Below are positions 32,733 to 40,871 of a DNA stretch of 64,000 bases, in pieces. Position 1 is the first letter of the stretch; each line of letters opens with the position of its first letter. The notes under the pieces were generated by a model. It ran no database searches, had not been told where the DNA came from, and worked only from the letters and a program-made list of their open reading frames with translations. A program made the translations under genes and the position numbers. The stretch spans positions 46,808 through 110,807 of the forward strand of contig DATAES010000151.1 of NCBI GenBank assembly GCA_036257895.1, in the 5' to 3' direction. The DNA comes from DATAES01 sp036257895. GTDB lineage: Bacteria; Actinomycetota; Acidimicrobiia; Acidimicrobiales; JACDCH01.

Positions 32733-33500
32733 CTCGGCCGGTTCTGGCTCGACGACGGGCGCGACGGGCGGTACGGGAGGGATTGGCGGGACCGGCGTGC
32801 CGATGAAGTCGCGTGCAAGGTCGGGGAGGCCGAGGATGCGAAGGTCCACCATCGCGTGGACGGTGATGGCCGGAAGCAGGCTGCCCGTCGTCAAGGTCAT
32901 CGAAGCGAAGGCAGCACCGGCAAGACCAGTGAGCAGCACGCCCCGCGGGCCCTGGTACAGGTGGGCCAGGCCGAACACCGCGGAGGTCACGAGGATGAGC
33001 CAACCATCCGTCACGCCGGGCCAGAGGAAGCGCACGTAGGCGAACCCGAAACCGCGGAACACGATCTCCTCGCAGACGCCCGCGGTCACCGCGAGCACCG
33101 CGAATGTCGAGCGCTCCACACGGGTTCTCGGCAGCAGCGCCAAGAATCCGCGAGCCTGCCGGCGAAGTGGGTCCAGGAACCTCGGGTGTCGCATGAAGAG
33201 GGTCGTGATGAGGAGCAACAATGCGATCTCGGCGACCAGCTGAGCGGAGACCCAGGCGTCGTTCGGCGCTCGCAGCCCGATCGACGCCGCGGTGTGACCG
33301 GCGAGGGCGCCGATGACGACGACCAAGACCACGCTGATCCATTCGCCGGCGATCCCGCGCCGATAATGACGCAGCCGTGCGCCAGGGTCAGCCGCGACGC
33401 GTGCGACCAGCGCGCTGTACCGCCGGCGTCCCGCGAACGGCTGGACGAAGGCGATTGTGAGGGCGAGCGCCGTCGCGAGCGCCGCCGCGAGGACGTTCAC
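32730..33500 (-). CDS. CPBP-family intramembrane metalloprotease
   Basis: 256-residue polytopic membrane protein with about six hydrophobic segments and the CPBP (Abi) motifs: CEEIVFRG (Glu-Glu-x3-Arg), VFGLAHLYQG (FxxxH) and ITVHAMVDL (HxxxD). The tail is Pro/Val-rich. The GTG at 33500 is favoured by TACCGT seven bases upstream; a second GTG at 33509 is possible. Such proteases process prenylated or other membrane peptides, or contribute to bacteriocin immunity; the substrate is unknown. Divergent from the alpha/beta hydrolase, with an 18-bp palindrome in the shared gap. Confidence 0.87.
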   Translation of the reverse strand: MNVLAAALATALALTIAFVQPFAGRRRYSALVARVAADPGARLRHYRRGIAGEWISVVLVVVIGALAGHTAASIGLRAPNDAWVSAQLVAEIALLLLITTLFMRHPRFLDPLRRQARGFLALLPRTRVERSTFAVLAVTAGVCEEIVFRGFGFAYVRFLWPGVTDGWLILVTSAVFGLAHLYQGPRGVLLTGLAGAAFASMTLTTGSLLPAITVHAMVDLRILGLPDLARDFIGTPVPPIPPVPPVAPVVEPEPAE

Positions 33501-33507
33501 CCCGTCC

Positions 33508-33513
33508 ACGGTA
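33508..33513 (-). promoter_or_regulatory. candidate -10 (TACCGT) for CPBP gene
   Basis: TANNNT seven bases before the GTG at 33500. Confidence 0.45.
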
Positions 33514-33528
33514 TCGAAGCCTCGCGGC

Positions 33529-33546
33529 CTTGACCGCTCGGTCAAG
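33529..33546. promoter_or_regulatory. 18-bp palindrome, TetR-type operator candidate
   Basis: Perfect dyad CTTGACCG-CT-CGGTCAAG in the 57-66-base gap between the divergent CPBP and alpha/beta-hydrolase genes. TTGACCG half-sites around a two-base centre are common in operators of TetR-family repressors. No regulator gene is adjacent, so the cognate protein is unknown. Confidence 0.6.
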
Positions 33547-33566
33547 CCGAGGCGAGGATGCGCGGC

Positions 33567-34454
33567 ATGCCGATCGCACCTGCCAACGGGATCGAGATCT
33601 ACTACGAGACGTTCGGTGACAGCGACGGCGAGCCGCTGCTGCTCGTGAACGGCCTCGGCTCGCAGTGCATCTCGTACGAGCCCGACTTCTGCAACGCGTT
33701 CGTCGATCGCGGGTTCTTCGTCATTCGGTTCGACAACCGTGACGTCGGGTTCTCGACGAAGATCGACACGCCGCATCCGGACTTCGGTCCGTTGCTGGCG
33801 AAGGCATTCGCCGGTGAGCGCGTCGAGTCGCCGTACGTGTTGTCGGACATGGCGGCTGACGCCGTCGGTCTGCTCGACCATCTCGGCATCGACAGCGCGC
33901 ACATCGTCGGCATGTCGATGGGCGGGATGATCGTGCAGACGATCGCGGTCGAGCATCCGGATCGGGTGCGCACGATGACGTCGATCATGTCCACGACCGG
34001 CGACCGGGATGTGGGCACGTCGACACCCGAGGCCGCCGCGGTGCTCGTCGCGCCGCCGGCCACGAGCCGCGACGAGTTCATCGAGAGCTACCTCGAGCAA
34101 TGGAAGATCCTGAGTGGTCCCGTGTACTACGACGAGGACCGGTTCCGGGTTCGCGGCGCGGCCGCGTTTGACCGGTGCTACTTCCCGGTGGGCACGGGAA
34201 GGCAGTTGCTCGGGATCATCGCTTCGGGCTCGAGGACCGAAAAGCTGCGCAACCTCGACATCCCGACGCTCGTGATCCACGGCAAGATCGACCCGCTCGT
34301 GACGATCACCGGGGGCGAGCGCACGGCTGAGGTCATCCCTGGAGCCAAGCTCTTGATCTTCGACGACATGGGCCACGACTTGCCGCCCGCGCTCTGGCCG
34401 CAATACGTCGAAGCGATCACCAACCACGCGAGTTCACTGAGGAGCAGTGCATGA
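33567..34454 (+). CDS. alpha/beta hydrolase
   Basis: 295-residue hydrolase. N-terminal ANGIEIYYETFG and LLLVNGLGSQ oxyanion loop, VIRFDNRDVGFS, nucleophile elbow GMSMGGMI (Ser), LVIHGKIDPLV with the acid Asp, and FDDMGHDLP with the catalytic His. The ATG at 33567 is preferred because MPIAPANGIEIYYE is the usual family start and GAGG lies nine bases before it; an in-frame ATG at 33558 is the alternative. It is coupled by ATGA to a CoA-transferase/racemase gene and may act on a related ester or thioester. Confidence 0.88.
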   Translation: MPIAPANGIEIYYETFGDSDGEPLLLVNGLGSQCISYEPDFCNAFVDRGFFVIRFDNRDVGFSTKIDTPHPDFGPLLAKAFAGERVESPYVLSDMAADAVGLLDHLGIDSAHIVGMSMGGMIVQTIAVEHPDRVRTMTSIMSTTGDRDVGTSTPEAAAVLVAPPATSRDEFIESYLEQWKILSGPVYYDEDRFRVRGAAAFDRCYFPVGTGRQLLGIIASGSRTEKLRNLDIPTLVIHGKIDPLVTITGGERTAEVIPGAKLLIFDDMGHDLPPALWPQYVEAITNHASSLRSSA

Positions 34455-35608
34455 GTGCGTCAGGGCCCCTCGCGGGCGTCAAGATCATCGAGGTCGCCGG
34501 GATCGGGCCCGGACCGTTCTGCGCGTTCATGCTCGCTGACATGGGCGCCGACATCGTCAAGGTGGACCGCGCCGACCGGGTGCGGGGCGGCGATCCAGAC
34601 ACCCCGCCCGCCGATGTGCTGATGCGCGGTCGGCGTTCGATCGGTGTGGACTTGAAGAGCCCCGCCGGGGTCGAGCTGCTGCTGCAACTGGTCGAGGAGG
34701 CCGACGCGCTGTTCGAGCCGTTCCGGCCGGGTGTCGCCGAACGACTCGGCATCGGGCCGGACGAGTGCCTCGCCCGCAATCCGAAGCTCGTCTACGGCCG
34801 CATGACCGGCTGGGGGCAGGACGGTCCGTACGCACAGGCCGCCGGCCACGACATCAACTACATCGCGCTCGCGGGCGCGCTCGAGCCGATCGGCCGTCGG
34901 GGCGAAGGACCGTTGCCCCCGCTGAACCTCGTCGGCGACTTCGGAGGCGGGGGCATGCTGCTCGCCTACGGCATGGTGTGCGCGCTGTTCGAAGCCCAAC
35001 GGTCGGGCAAGGGACAGGTCGTCGACGCCGCCATGGTCGACGGCGCTGCCTGCCTGATGATGATGTTCCACGCCTTCCGCGCCATGGGCATCTGGGAGGA
35101 CCAGCGAGGCTCGAACCTCCTCGACACGGGCGCGTACTTCTACGACGTCTACGAGACGGCGGACGGCAAGTACGTGTCGATCGGGTCACTCGAGCCGCAG
35201 TTCTATTCGGAGCTCCTCCGGCTCACGGGTCTGGAGGGCGACCCGGACGTGCCGTGGCAGCACGACAAGAACGAGTGGCCGCGCATGAAAGAGCGCATGC
35301 GCGAGATCTTCAAGTCGAAGAGCCGTGACGAGTGGTGCGAGCTCATGGAGGGAACGGACGTCTGCTTCGCGCCCGTGCTGTCGTTGGCGGAAGCGCCGAA
35401 GCATCCGCACAACGTGCACCGGGAGACGTTCCTCGAGCTGCAGGGCATCGTGCAGCCCGCGCCCGCGCCGCGGTTCAGTCGCACGCCGGGCGACGTGCAG
35501 CGACCGCCTGCCCACGCGGGCCAGCACACCGACGAGGTCCTCACCGACTGGCTCGGCGCCGACCCGGACCGGATCGCCAAGTTGCGGGCGGACGGAGCTG
35601 TGTCCTAG
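34451..35608 (+). CDS. CoA-transferase family III / alpha-methylacyl-CoA racemase-like
   Basis: 385-residue protein of the CaiB-BaiF class. LAGVKIIEVAGIGPGPFCAFMLADMGADIVKVDR is the CoA-binding start, then RGRRSIGVDLKSPAG, the VYGRMTGWGQDGPYAQAAGHDINYIALAGAL block and the dimer-threading C-terminus. The GHDINYIALAG pattern is closer to alpha-methylacyl-CoA racemase than to formyl-CoA transferase; the His and following Asp in that block fit the racemase acid/base pair. Likely acts on methyl-branched or steroid side-chain acyl-CoA. ATG overlaps the preceding gene. Confidence 0.9.
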   Translation: MSASGPLAGVKIIEVAGIGPGPFCAFMLADMGADIVKVDRADRVRGGDPDTPPADVLMRGRRSIGVDLKSPAGVELLLQLVEEADALFEPFRPGVAERLGIGPDECLARNPKLVYGRMTGWGQDGPYAQAAGHDINYIALAGALEPIGRRGEGPLPPLNLVGDFGGGGMLLAYGMVCALFEAQRSGKGQVVDAAMVDGAACLMMMFHAFRAMGIWEDQRGSNLLDTGAYFYDVYETADGKYVSIGSLEPQFYSELLRLTGLEGDPDVPWQHDKNEWPRMKERMREIFKSKSRDEWCELMEGTDVCFAPVLSLAEAPKHPHNVHRETFLELQGIVQPAPAPRFSRTPGDVQRPPAHAGQHTDEVLTDWLGADPDRIAKLRADGAVS

Positions 35609-35617
35609 GTCTCGCGT

Positions 35618-35623
35618 TAGGTT
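35618..35623 (+). promoter_or_regulatory. candidate -10 (TAGGTT) for Mca-like gene
   Basis: TANNNT eight bases before the ATG at 35632; there is no ribosome-binding-site-like sequence between them. Confidence 0.5.
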
Positions 35624-35631
35624 CCTTTCCA

Positions 35632-36420
35632 ATGGGCACCATGGTCTGCTTCCACGCCCACCCTGATGACGAGTGCATCATCACGGGCGGCGTCATGGCG
35701 AAGGCGGCGTCGCAAGGGCATCGCGTCGTGCTCGTGGTCGCGACCAAGGGCGAGAACGGTGAGGTGCCGGATGGTTTCCTCGGCGCGGAGGAGCTGCTCG
35801 GGGAGCGACGCGTCGAGGAGACGCGCGCATCAGCGAAGGTGCTCGGCGCGCAGCGCGTCGAGTTCCTGGGCTACGTCGACTCGGGAATGATGGGTACACC
35901 CGAGAACGAGGTACCGGGATCGTTCTGGACTGCGGATCTGGACGAGGCAGGTGGCCGACTCGCCGCCATCCTCGACGAAGAGGACACCGACGTGTTGACG
36001 ACCTACGACGACAACGGTGGCTACGGACACCCGGACCACATCCAGGTGCACCGAGTGAGCTATCGCGCGGCTGAGCTGGCGGCGAAGACGCCACGCGTGT
36101 ACGAGGCGACGTTGAACCGCGACCACATCATCCGGGGCATCCGCGAGCGGCGCGGCTTCGATCCGCCCGAAGACGACGGCGCACCCGACATCGAGAACGA
36201 CGAGAACTTCGGCAAGCCGGAGTCGATCATCACCGCCGCGGTCGACGTGAGCGCGTTCCTCGACCACAAGCGGCGCGCCATGCAAGCGCATCCCAGCCAG
36301 ATCAGCGACCAGTCGTTCTTTCTCAAGATGCCAGCGGAGGGGTTCGCCTACGGGTTCGGCACCGAGTGGTTCATCCGCCGAGGCCAAGGTCCAGGCATCA
36401 CCGAAACCGACATCCTGTGA
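35632..36420 (+). CDS. PIG-L/LmbE deacetylase, mycothiol Mca/MshB-like
   Basis: 262-residue zinc deacetylase. AHPDDE near the N-terminus supplies His, Asp and general base; GGYGHPDHIQVHR supplies the third zinc ligand and tail motif. RRVEETRASAKVLGAQRVEFLGYVDSG is the standard family middle. Actinobacteria use such enzymes as mycothiol-S-conjugate amidase (Mca) or MshB; this protein is somewhat shorter than either, so the choice is open. Cytosolic, detoxification or mycothiol synthesis. Followed by repeat A copy 5. Confidence 0.87.
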   Translation: MGTMVCFHAHPDDECIITGGVMAKAASQGHRVVLVVATKGENGEVPDGFLGAEELLGERRVEETRASAKVLGAQRVEFLGYVDSGMMGTPENEVPGSFWTADLDEAGGRLAAILDEEDTDVLTTYDDNGGYGHPDHIQVHRVSYRAAELAAKTPRVYEATLNRDHIIRGIRERRGFDPPEDDGAPDIENDENFGKPESIITAAVDVSAFLDHKRRAMQAHPSQISDQSFFLKMPAEGFAYGFGTEWFIRRGQGPGITETDIL

Positions 36421-36431
36421 CCCCGCACGAC

Positions 36432-36484
36432 CCAATGTTGGTGCGCCGTGGCCCCTATAGGGGCCACGGCGACCCCGAGTTCGG
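36432..36484 (+). repeat. palindromic repeat family A, copy 5
   Basis: Intact TATA-centred inner palindrome, left flank CCAATG rather than CGAATG. It sits 11 bases after the Mca-like stop and directly before the next rightward gene. Confidence 0.85.
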
Positions 36485-36493
36485 AGTGGTCTG

Positions 36494-37603
36494 ATGCCCC
36501 CGACGTGGACGCACACGGGATTGGCTCAGCAGCTGGTCTTCGGAGCGGGCCGCGTGAAGGACGTGAGTGGACTGTTGCGGACGCTCGGTGTCCGTCGGGC
36601 GCTCTACGTGACCACCGAAGGACGCAACGCCAGCGACGACGGCGGTCGTGTGCGCGCCGCGCTCGGCAACGCGCTGGCCTCGACGTTCGCCGAGGTCACG
36701 TCGCACGTCCCTGTCCCCCTCGTGCAGAAGGCGGTCCAGCAGGCGCGGCGCGACGGCGTGGATGCAGTCGTGTCTTTCGGCGGCGGATCGTGCGCCGATC
36801 TCGGCAAAGCCGTGTGCTTCTTCACCGAGCAGGAAGCCGGCACGCCCGGCGCGTCGTACGCCGATCGTCCGGCGCTGCCGCACATCACCATCACCACCAC
36901 GTACTCCGGCGCCGAGCTGACGGGGTTCTTCGGCATGACCGATCCTGCGGCGCGCCAGAAGACAGGGGCGGGTGGCCCGACCATCACGCCTATCGCCGCG
37001 ATCTACGACCCCGAGCTGACGCTGTCGACGCCGCCGCGCGTGAGCGCGGAGACCGGGATGAACGCGCTCGCCCACTGTGTCGAGGTCGTGTACTCACCGC
37101 AGCGCACCCCGGAGGCGGAGGCGATCGGCCTGGCCGGCGCCCGCCGAATCGCGAACGCGTTGCCACTCGTCGTCGACGACCCGAACGACGTCGACGTGCG
37201 CGCTTCGATGCTGGAGGGCTCCGCGCTTGCCGGCCGTTGCCTCCAGAACGGCACGATGGGTGTGCACCACGGCCTTTCGCAACTCGTCGGGGGACGCACC
37301 GGGATTCCGCACGGGCTGGCCAACGCCGTGATCCTGCCGCACGCGCTGCGGTTCAACGCCGACGTCGCGTCCGACGAGGTCCGCCGGCTGGGCGAGGCGA
37401 TCGGCAACCCCGACGATCCGGCCTCCGCGATCTCGGCGTTGGTCGAACGCCTCGGGCTGCCGACGCAACTGGCGGACTGCGGCGTGACCCTCGAGGACCT
37501 CGATGCCGTGTCCCGACTCTCGCAAGCCAACCGCAACGTGCAGATGAACATTCGCCCTGTCTCGGAGGACGACGCCCGCGCCATCCTTGCGGCTGCGTAC
37601 TAG
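36494..37603 (+). CDS. iron-containing alcohol dehydrogenase family, maleylacetate-reductase-like
   Basis: 369-residue NAD(P)H-dependent enzyme. The dinucleotide region is VVSFGGGSCADLGKAV and the metal/substrate segments are ETGMNALAHCVE, MGVHHGLSQLVGG and GIPHGLANAVILPHALRFN. Classical iron-ADHs have DALxHA; the Asn in place of Asp (GMNALAH) is the pattern of maleylacetate reductases, which reduce maleylacetate to 3-oxoadipate in aromatic degradation. No ring-cleavage dioxygenase gene is close; the VOC protein downstream could be related. Confidence 0.85.
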   Translation: MPPTWTHTGLAQQLVFGAGRVKDVSGLLRTLGVRRALYVTTEGRNASDDGGRVRAALGNALASTFAEVTSHVPVPLVQKAVQQARRDGVDAVVSFGGGSCADLGKAVCFFTEQEAGTPGASYADRPALPHITITTTYSGAELTGFFGMTDPAARQKTGAGGPTITPIAAIYDPELTLSTPPRVSAETGMNALAHCVEVVYSPQRTPEAEAIGLAGARRIANALPLVVDDPNDVDVRASMLEGSALAGRCLQNGTMGVHHGLSQLVGGRTGIPHGLANAVILPHALRFNADVASDEVRRLGEAIGNPDDPASAISALVERLGLPTQLADCGVTLEDLDAVSRLSQANRNVQMNIRPVSEDDARAILAAAY

Positions 37604-37630
37604 CTCGGTCGCTCGGGCGATCCGCAGAAC

Positions 37631-37636
37631 TAGGCT
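37631..37636 (+). promoter_or_regulatory. candidate -10 (TAGGCT) for VOC gene
   Basis: TANNNT six bases before the ATG at 37643. Confidence 0.5.
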
Positions 37637-37642
37637 TTTCGC

Positions 37643-38227
37643 ATGAGTGACACTCCGGATCCCCGCTGGCGGGGCATCAACCACCTCGCGCTGATCACGA
37701 ACGACATGGACGCAACCGTGCGCTTCTACCACGGCGTGCTCGGCGCCCGACTCGTGGCCCACCTCGGCAACGAGCACTTCAAGCACTACTTCTTCGAGAT
37801 CGGCCCCGAACAGACCGTGGCCTTCTTCGAATACGGGAACCACCATGTCAAAGCATTCGCCAAGCCGGCTGGTGTGCCCGACCCGAGAGCGATCCAGTTC
37901 GACCACCTGTCGTTGAACGTGGCCGACGAGCACGCGCTCGAAGAGCTGCAGGTCCGCCTGAAGGCGCACGGCTGCGAAGTAACCGACGTCGTCGACCACG
38001 AAGTCATGCGGTCGATCTACTTCACCGACAACAACGGCATCGCGCTCGAAGCTTCGTGGTGGGTGACGGATGCGACCGGGCGGGAGGCCGACTACGGCGA
38101 CGATCGACTGTTCGCTGACAAGGACCCGGTTCCGGCGGTCGCGGAGATCGCAGCAGGACGACTCGTCTCGACCGGGAAGCCGACGGCGCTGGTGCAGGAG
38201 CCGACCGACATCCCCGACCCGGCCTGA
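37643..38227 (+). CDS. VOC-superfamily (glyoxalase/dioxygenase-like) protein
   Basis: 194 residues with two beta-alpha-beta-beta-beta modules: GINHLALITNDMDATVRFYHGVLGARLV and FDHLSLNVADEHALEELQVRLKAHG. Metal ligands appear as His in INHLAL, His in FDHLSL and the late Glu in IALEASWW. A 40-residue tail without clear fold follows. Could be a glyoxalase, extradiol-type dioxygenase or isomerase; the family is clear, the reaction is not. Starts a rightward run with the MhuD-like gene eight bases downstream. Confidence 0.85.
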   Translation: MSDTPDPRWRGINHLALITNDMDATVRFYHGVLGARLVAHLGNEHFKHYFFEIGPEQTVAFFEYGNHHVKAFAKPAGVPDPRAIQFDHLSLNVADEHALEELQVRLKAHGCEVTDVVDHEVMRSIYFTDNNGIALEASWWVTDATGREADYGDDRLFADKDPVPAVAEIAAGRLVSTGKPTALVQEPTDIPDPA

Positions 38228-38235
38228 GCACGCCG

Positions 38236-38559
38236 ATGGCGCAAGTGATCAAGATCAACGCCATCACCGTCCCTGCGGACAGTGGTGACGAGCTGGCCAA
38301 ACGGTTCGCCGCACGTGCGGGTGCAGTCGACGACCAGGATGGCTTCGAAGGCTTCGAGCTCCTCCAGCCTTCGGACGATCGCAATGTCTGGCTCGTGGTG
38401 ACACGTTGGCGCGACGAGGAGTCGTTCCAGGCGTGGGTCGACAGCCCCGCGTTCGGGCACGGCCATCGTGGAACCGACAAGCCGGCACCGCACGGGGGAC
38501 CCGTGTCGACGGCGAGTGAGTTGTGGTCGTATGTCGTCGCTGGCGGTTCCAAGGCTTGA
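38236..38559 (+). CDS. mhuD: MhuD-like haem-degrading monooxygenase (ABM fold)
   Basis: 107-residue ferredoxin-fold monooxygenase. VIKINAITVPADSGDELAKRFAARAGAV, then GFEGFELLQP and FQAWVDSPAFGHGH, closely follow mycobacterial MhuD, which opens haem to mycobilin and releases iron. Key positions are visible: Asn8, Trp67 and haem-ligand candidates His75 or His77. Cytosolic, iron recovery from haem. The 3' end overlaps the FkbM gene by 29 bases. Confidence 0.82.
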   Translation: MAQVIKINAITVPADSGDELAKRFAARAGAVDDQDGFEGFELLQPSDDRNVWLVVTRWRDEESFQAWVDSPAFGHGHRGTDKPAPHGGPVSTASELWSYVVAGGSKA

Positions 38560-39502
38560 GCGTTTGAGCCTGCGTTCGCAGGTCAAGTCTCAACTCCAGC
38601 GACATCCGATCGGCACCAGGCGCCTCGGTGACGCGCTCGGTCGCGTCGGCAGTGCGCGGCTTGCGCAACGGCTCGTGGCAGCCGCCGACATCGTCATGGT
38701 CCGGCCGCCGCTCAACGACGCACATCCGTTTGCGATGAAGCTCGTGCAAGGCTCCGACCAGATCGCAGCGGCGATCGCAGCGCAGGGTTGGCTCGGGTTC
38801 GAACGTCCGCTTCCGGATGTGTTCGCCGCGCTGGTGCGGGCCAAGGGCGGGCTCGTTCTCGACGTGGGCGCGAACACCGGCTTCTACGCGCTCGTCGCGG
38901 TATCCGTCGATCCGCGAGCCGAGGTCCACGCCTTCGAGCCGTATCCGCCCGTGCTCGATCTGTTGCACGCAAACCTGACGATCAACACCGCAGCATCGCG
39001 GGTGCGCGTCTTCGAGGAAGCAGTCGGCTGCGAGCGCGGCCACGCCGAACTGCACATCCCCGATCCGTCACATGGGCTGGTCGAGACCAGCGCCTCGCTG
39101 AATCCCGTGTTCCGGGTCGAAGGCGAGCGCACATCGGTCCCCGTGACAGTCACGACACTCGACGACCACATCGCGTCGTCAGGCCGACATGCGCGCGTCG
39201 GCGTCATCAAGGTCGACGTCGAGAGCCTCGAACACGAGGTCATCGCCGGCGCGTCCGGGCTCCTGGCGATCGATCGTCCTTACGTCATCGTCGAGGTTCT
39301 GCCGACCAGCGACATCGACGCGCTCGAGGCGGCTCGCGCATCGTGCGGCTATGTCGACGTGTGCCTTCGGCCACACGAAGCAGTGGTGGGCAGCGCGATC
39401 GCATTCGATCCGGATGGTTGGAACCATTTGTTCATCCCTGTCGAGGCACTCGACGAAGGGACGGCACTCGTCGGATCGTGTGGCCTCGCCGTCCGGGGAT
39501 AG
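38531..39502 (+). CDS. FkbM-family SAM-dependent methyltransferase
   Basis: 323-residue methyltransferase. SAM motif LVLDVGANTGFYA (109-121), then HAFEPYPPVLDLLHANL (acidic ribose contact) and the FkbM-type VGVIKVDVESLEHEVIAGA, with VIVEVLP next. An N-terminal helical region of about 100 residues precedes the fold. The ATG at 38531 lies inside mhuD (29-base overlap); a TTG at 38567 is the alternative if that overlap is not used. Substrate is probably a sugar or glycan hydroxyl. Confidence 0.85.
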   Translation: MSSLAVPRLERLSLRSQVKSQLQRHPIGTRRLGDALGRVGSARLAQRLVAAADIVMVRPPLNDAHPFAMKLVQGSDQIAAAIAAQGWLGFERPLPDVFAALVRAKGGLVLDVGANTGFYALVAVSVDPRAEVHAFEPYPPVLDLLHANLTINTAASRVRVFEEAVGCERGHAELHIPDPSHGLVETSASLNPVFRVEGERTSVPVTVTTLDDHIASSGRHARVGVIKVDVESLEHEVIAGASGLLAIDRPYVIVEVLPTSDIDALEAARASCGYVDVCLRPHEAVVGSAIAFDPDGWNHLFIPVEALDEGTALVGSCGLAVRG

Positions 39503-39541
39503 CCTGGCCCGACACCTACACGACCCACCCTGGGGGTTGGA

Positions 39542-40372
39542 ATGAAGCGGATCCTGCCCGTTGACGAACTGGCCCGTGACGCGCGGTTCGAGCGCATCAA
39601 GATCGAAGACGTCGTGTTCGATCCACGCAACGCGACCTTCCGTCAGTCCGGCAAGGACAACCGGCAGGGCTTTCGGGTCGAGAATCCCGACGCACCCGAC
39701 TCTGCGCGCAGCCTGATGCACGGCATCTTCGTCGGCGAGATCCAGGCGCTCGAAGGCGCGGGACGTACGTGTTGGGACTTCGACACCGGCGACGGTCGTG
39801 AGCAGGCGCCGTTCGCACTCAAGCTCGACATGGCGCGGCAGTGTTGGGACGAGGCTCGTCACGTCGAGATCTCCTGCAAGCTCTCCGAGCACATGGGGTC
39901 CGAGATCGGCGAGTTCGGCGAGCAGGTGCTCCTCTACGAGGCGGCGTGCAATCCCGATCCCGTGTTGCGGCTCACCGGTGTGAACCGCGCCCTCGAAGGC
40001 CTCGCAATCGACGTGTTCAACACGATGAAGGAGTTCGGCTCCGCGAGCGCCGACCCGGTGCTCGAGTTCTGCGAGGACTGGATGCTCGCCGACGAGGTCA
40101 CGCACGTGAAGATGGGCTCCGACTGGCTTCGGCGTTTGACCGAGACCGATGCCGAGCGCCGTCAGCAAGCCCTCGAGTTCCAGCGCACGGTCGACAAGCT
40201 GTTCAGCTTCGGCGGCTTCCGTGGTGAGGAGGACGAGAACCCGATCCATCTGGCCCGCAAGTTCCGCGGCCTTGCCGGGTTCTCCGACGAGGAGATCACC
40301 GAACTGGTCGACACCGCGGCCGAGGCCTACGCCGAGGCGCAGGCGATGCAAGCCGCAGCCGCCGGCGCCTGA
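39542..40372 (+). CDS. DUF455-family ferritin-like di-iron protein
   Basis: 276 residues with the helices of a ferritin-like four-helix bundle. Metal motifs: GEIQALEGAGRTCWDF, DMARQCWDEARHVEI (ExxH), NRALEGLAIDVFNTM and WMLADEVTHVKMGSDW (ExxH). Two ExxH pairs plus two Glu make a di-iron site, as in DUF455 and RNR-R2-like oxidases. The reaction is unknown. GGGGGTTGGA precedes the ATG and TAGCCT at 39500-39505 could be its -10. The TGA stop is followed in the same frame by the next ORF. Confidence 0.85.
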   Translation: MKRILPVDELARDARFERIKIEDVVFDPRNATFRQSGKDNRQGFRVENPDAPDSARSLMHGIFVGEIQALEGAGRTCWDFDTGDGREQAPFALKLDMARQCWDEARHVEISCKLSEHMGSEIGEFGEQVLLYEAACNPDPVLRLTGVNRALEGLAIDVFNTMKEFGSASADPVLEFCEDWMLADEVTHVKMGSDWLRRLTETDAERRQQALEFQRTVDKLFSFGGFRGEEDENPIHLARKFRGLAGFSDEEITELVDTAAEAYAEAQAMQAAAAGA

Positions 40373-40387
40373 CGCGTCGGCCAGTCG

Positions 40388-40798
40388 CTGAGCTCACCCA
40401 TCCCCGGTTCGTTCTTCGCCGCGCTCGTCCTGCTCCAGCTCCACCGCGGGTGGGCCTGGTTCGTCATCATCGGAAACGGCCTCGCGGGATTGTGGGCCCT
40501 GGGTGCGCACTGGTTGCCGAGCCTGCGTACCCGCGCCTTGTGGTGGTTCACGATCGTCGCGGAGGTCGCGATCTTCGTGCAGGCCGGCCTCGGCGTCGCG
40601 CTCGTCAACGTCGAGAAGATCGACCCGCCGCAGTTCCATCTCTTCTACGGGTTCGTCGCGATCATCGCCGTCGGCATCCTGTACTCGTACAAGACGACGT
40701 CGCCCTGGGTCCGCGAGCGCATCTACCTCGTGTACGGCGGCGGCAGCCTGTTCCTCATGGGTCTCGGCATCCGCGCTCTCCTCGTGGGCGCCCGCTGA
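40388..40798 (+). CDS. four-helix membrane protein, start codon uncertain
   Basis: Up to 136 residues with about four transmembrane helices: SFFAALVLLQLHRGWAWFVI, IIGNGLAGLWALGAHWL, LWWFTIVAEVAIFVQAGLGVAL and LFYGFVAIIAVGILYSY, then YLVYGGGSLFLMGLGIRALLVG. The helices before codon 40490 read as protein, but the frame from 40373 to 40489 holds no ATG, GTG or TTG. The only early candidate is CTG at 40388 (given here). A TTG at 40490 would delete the first helix. The frame is continuous with the upstream DUF455 gene apart from its TGA at 40370-40372, so readthrough or re-initiation is possible. No family name known. Confidence 0.65.
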   Translation: MSSPIPGSFFAALVLLQLHRGWAWFVIIGNGLAGLWALGAHWLPSLRTRALWWFTIVAEVAIFVQAGLGVALVNVEKIDPPQFHLFYGFVAIIAVGILYSYKTTSPWVRERIYLVYGGGSLFLMGLGIRALLVGAR

Positions 40799-40812
40799 CC
40801 CGCGCTGCCTCG

Positions 40813-40861
40813 AAATTGCGGACGAGGTGGCCCTAGAGGGGCCAGTTCGCACGCCGGAACG
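40813..40861. repeat. palindromic repeat family B, copy 2
   Basis: 43/49 identical to 15054-15102; core TGGCCCTA-GAGGGGCCA. Fills the convergent gap between the membrane protein and the RAM-domain gene. Confidence 0.8.
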
Positions 40862-40871
40862 GGAAGCAGAG

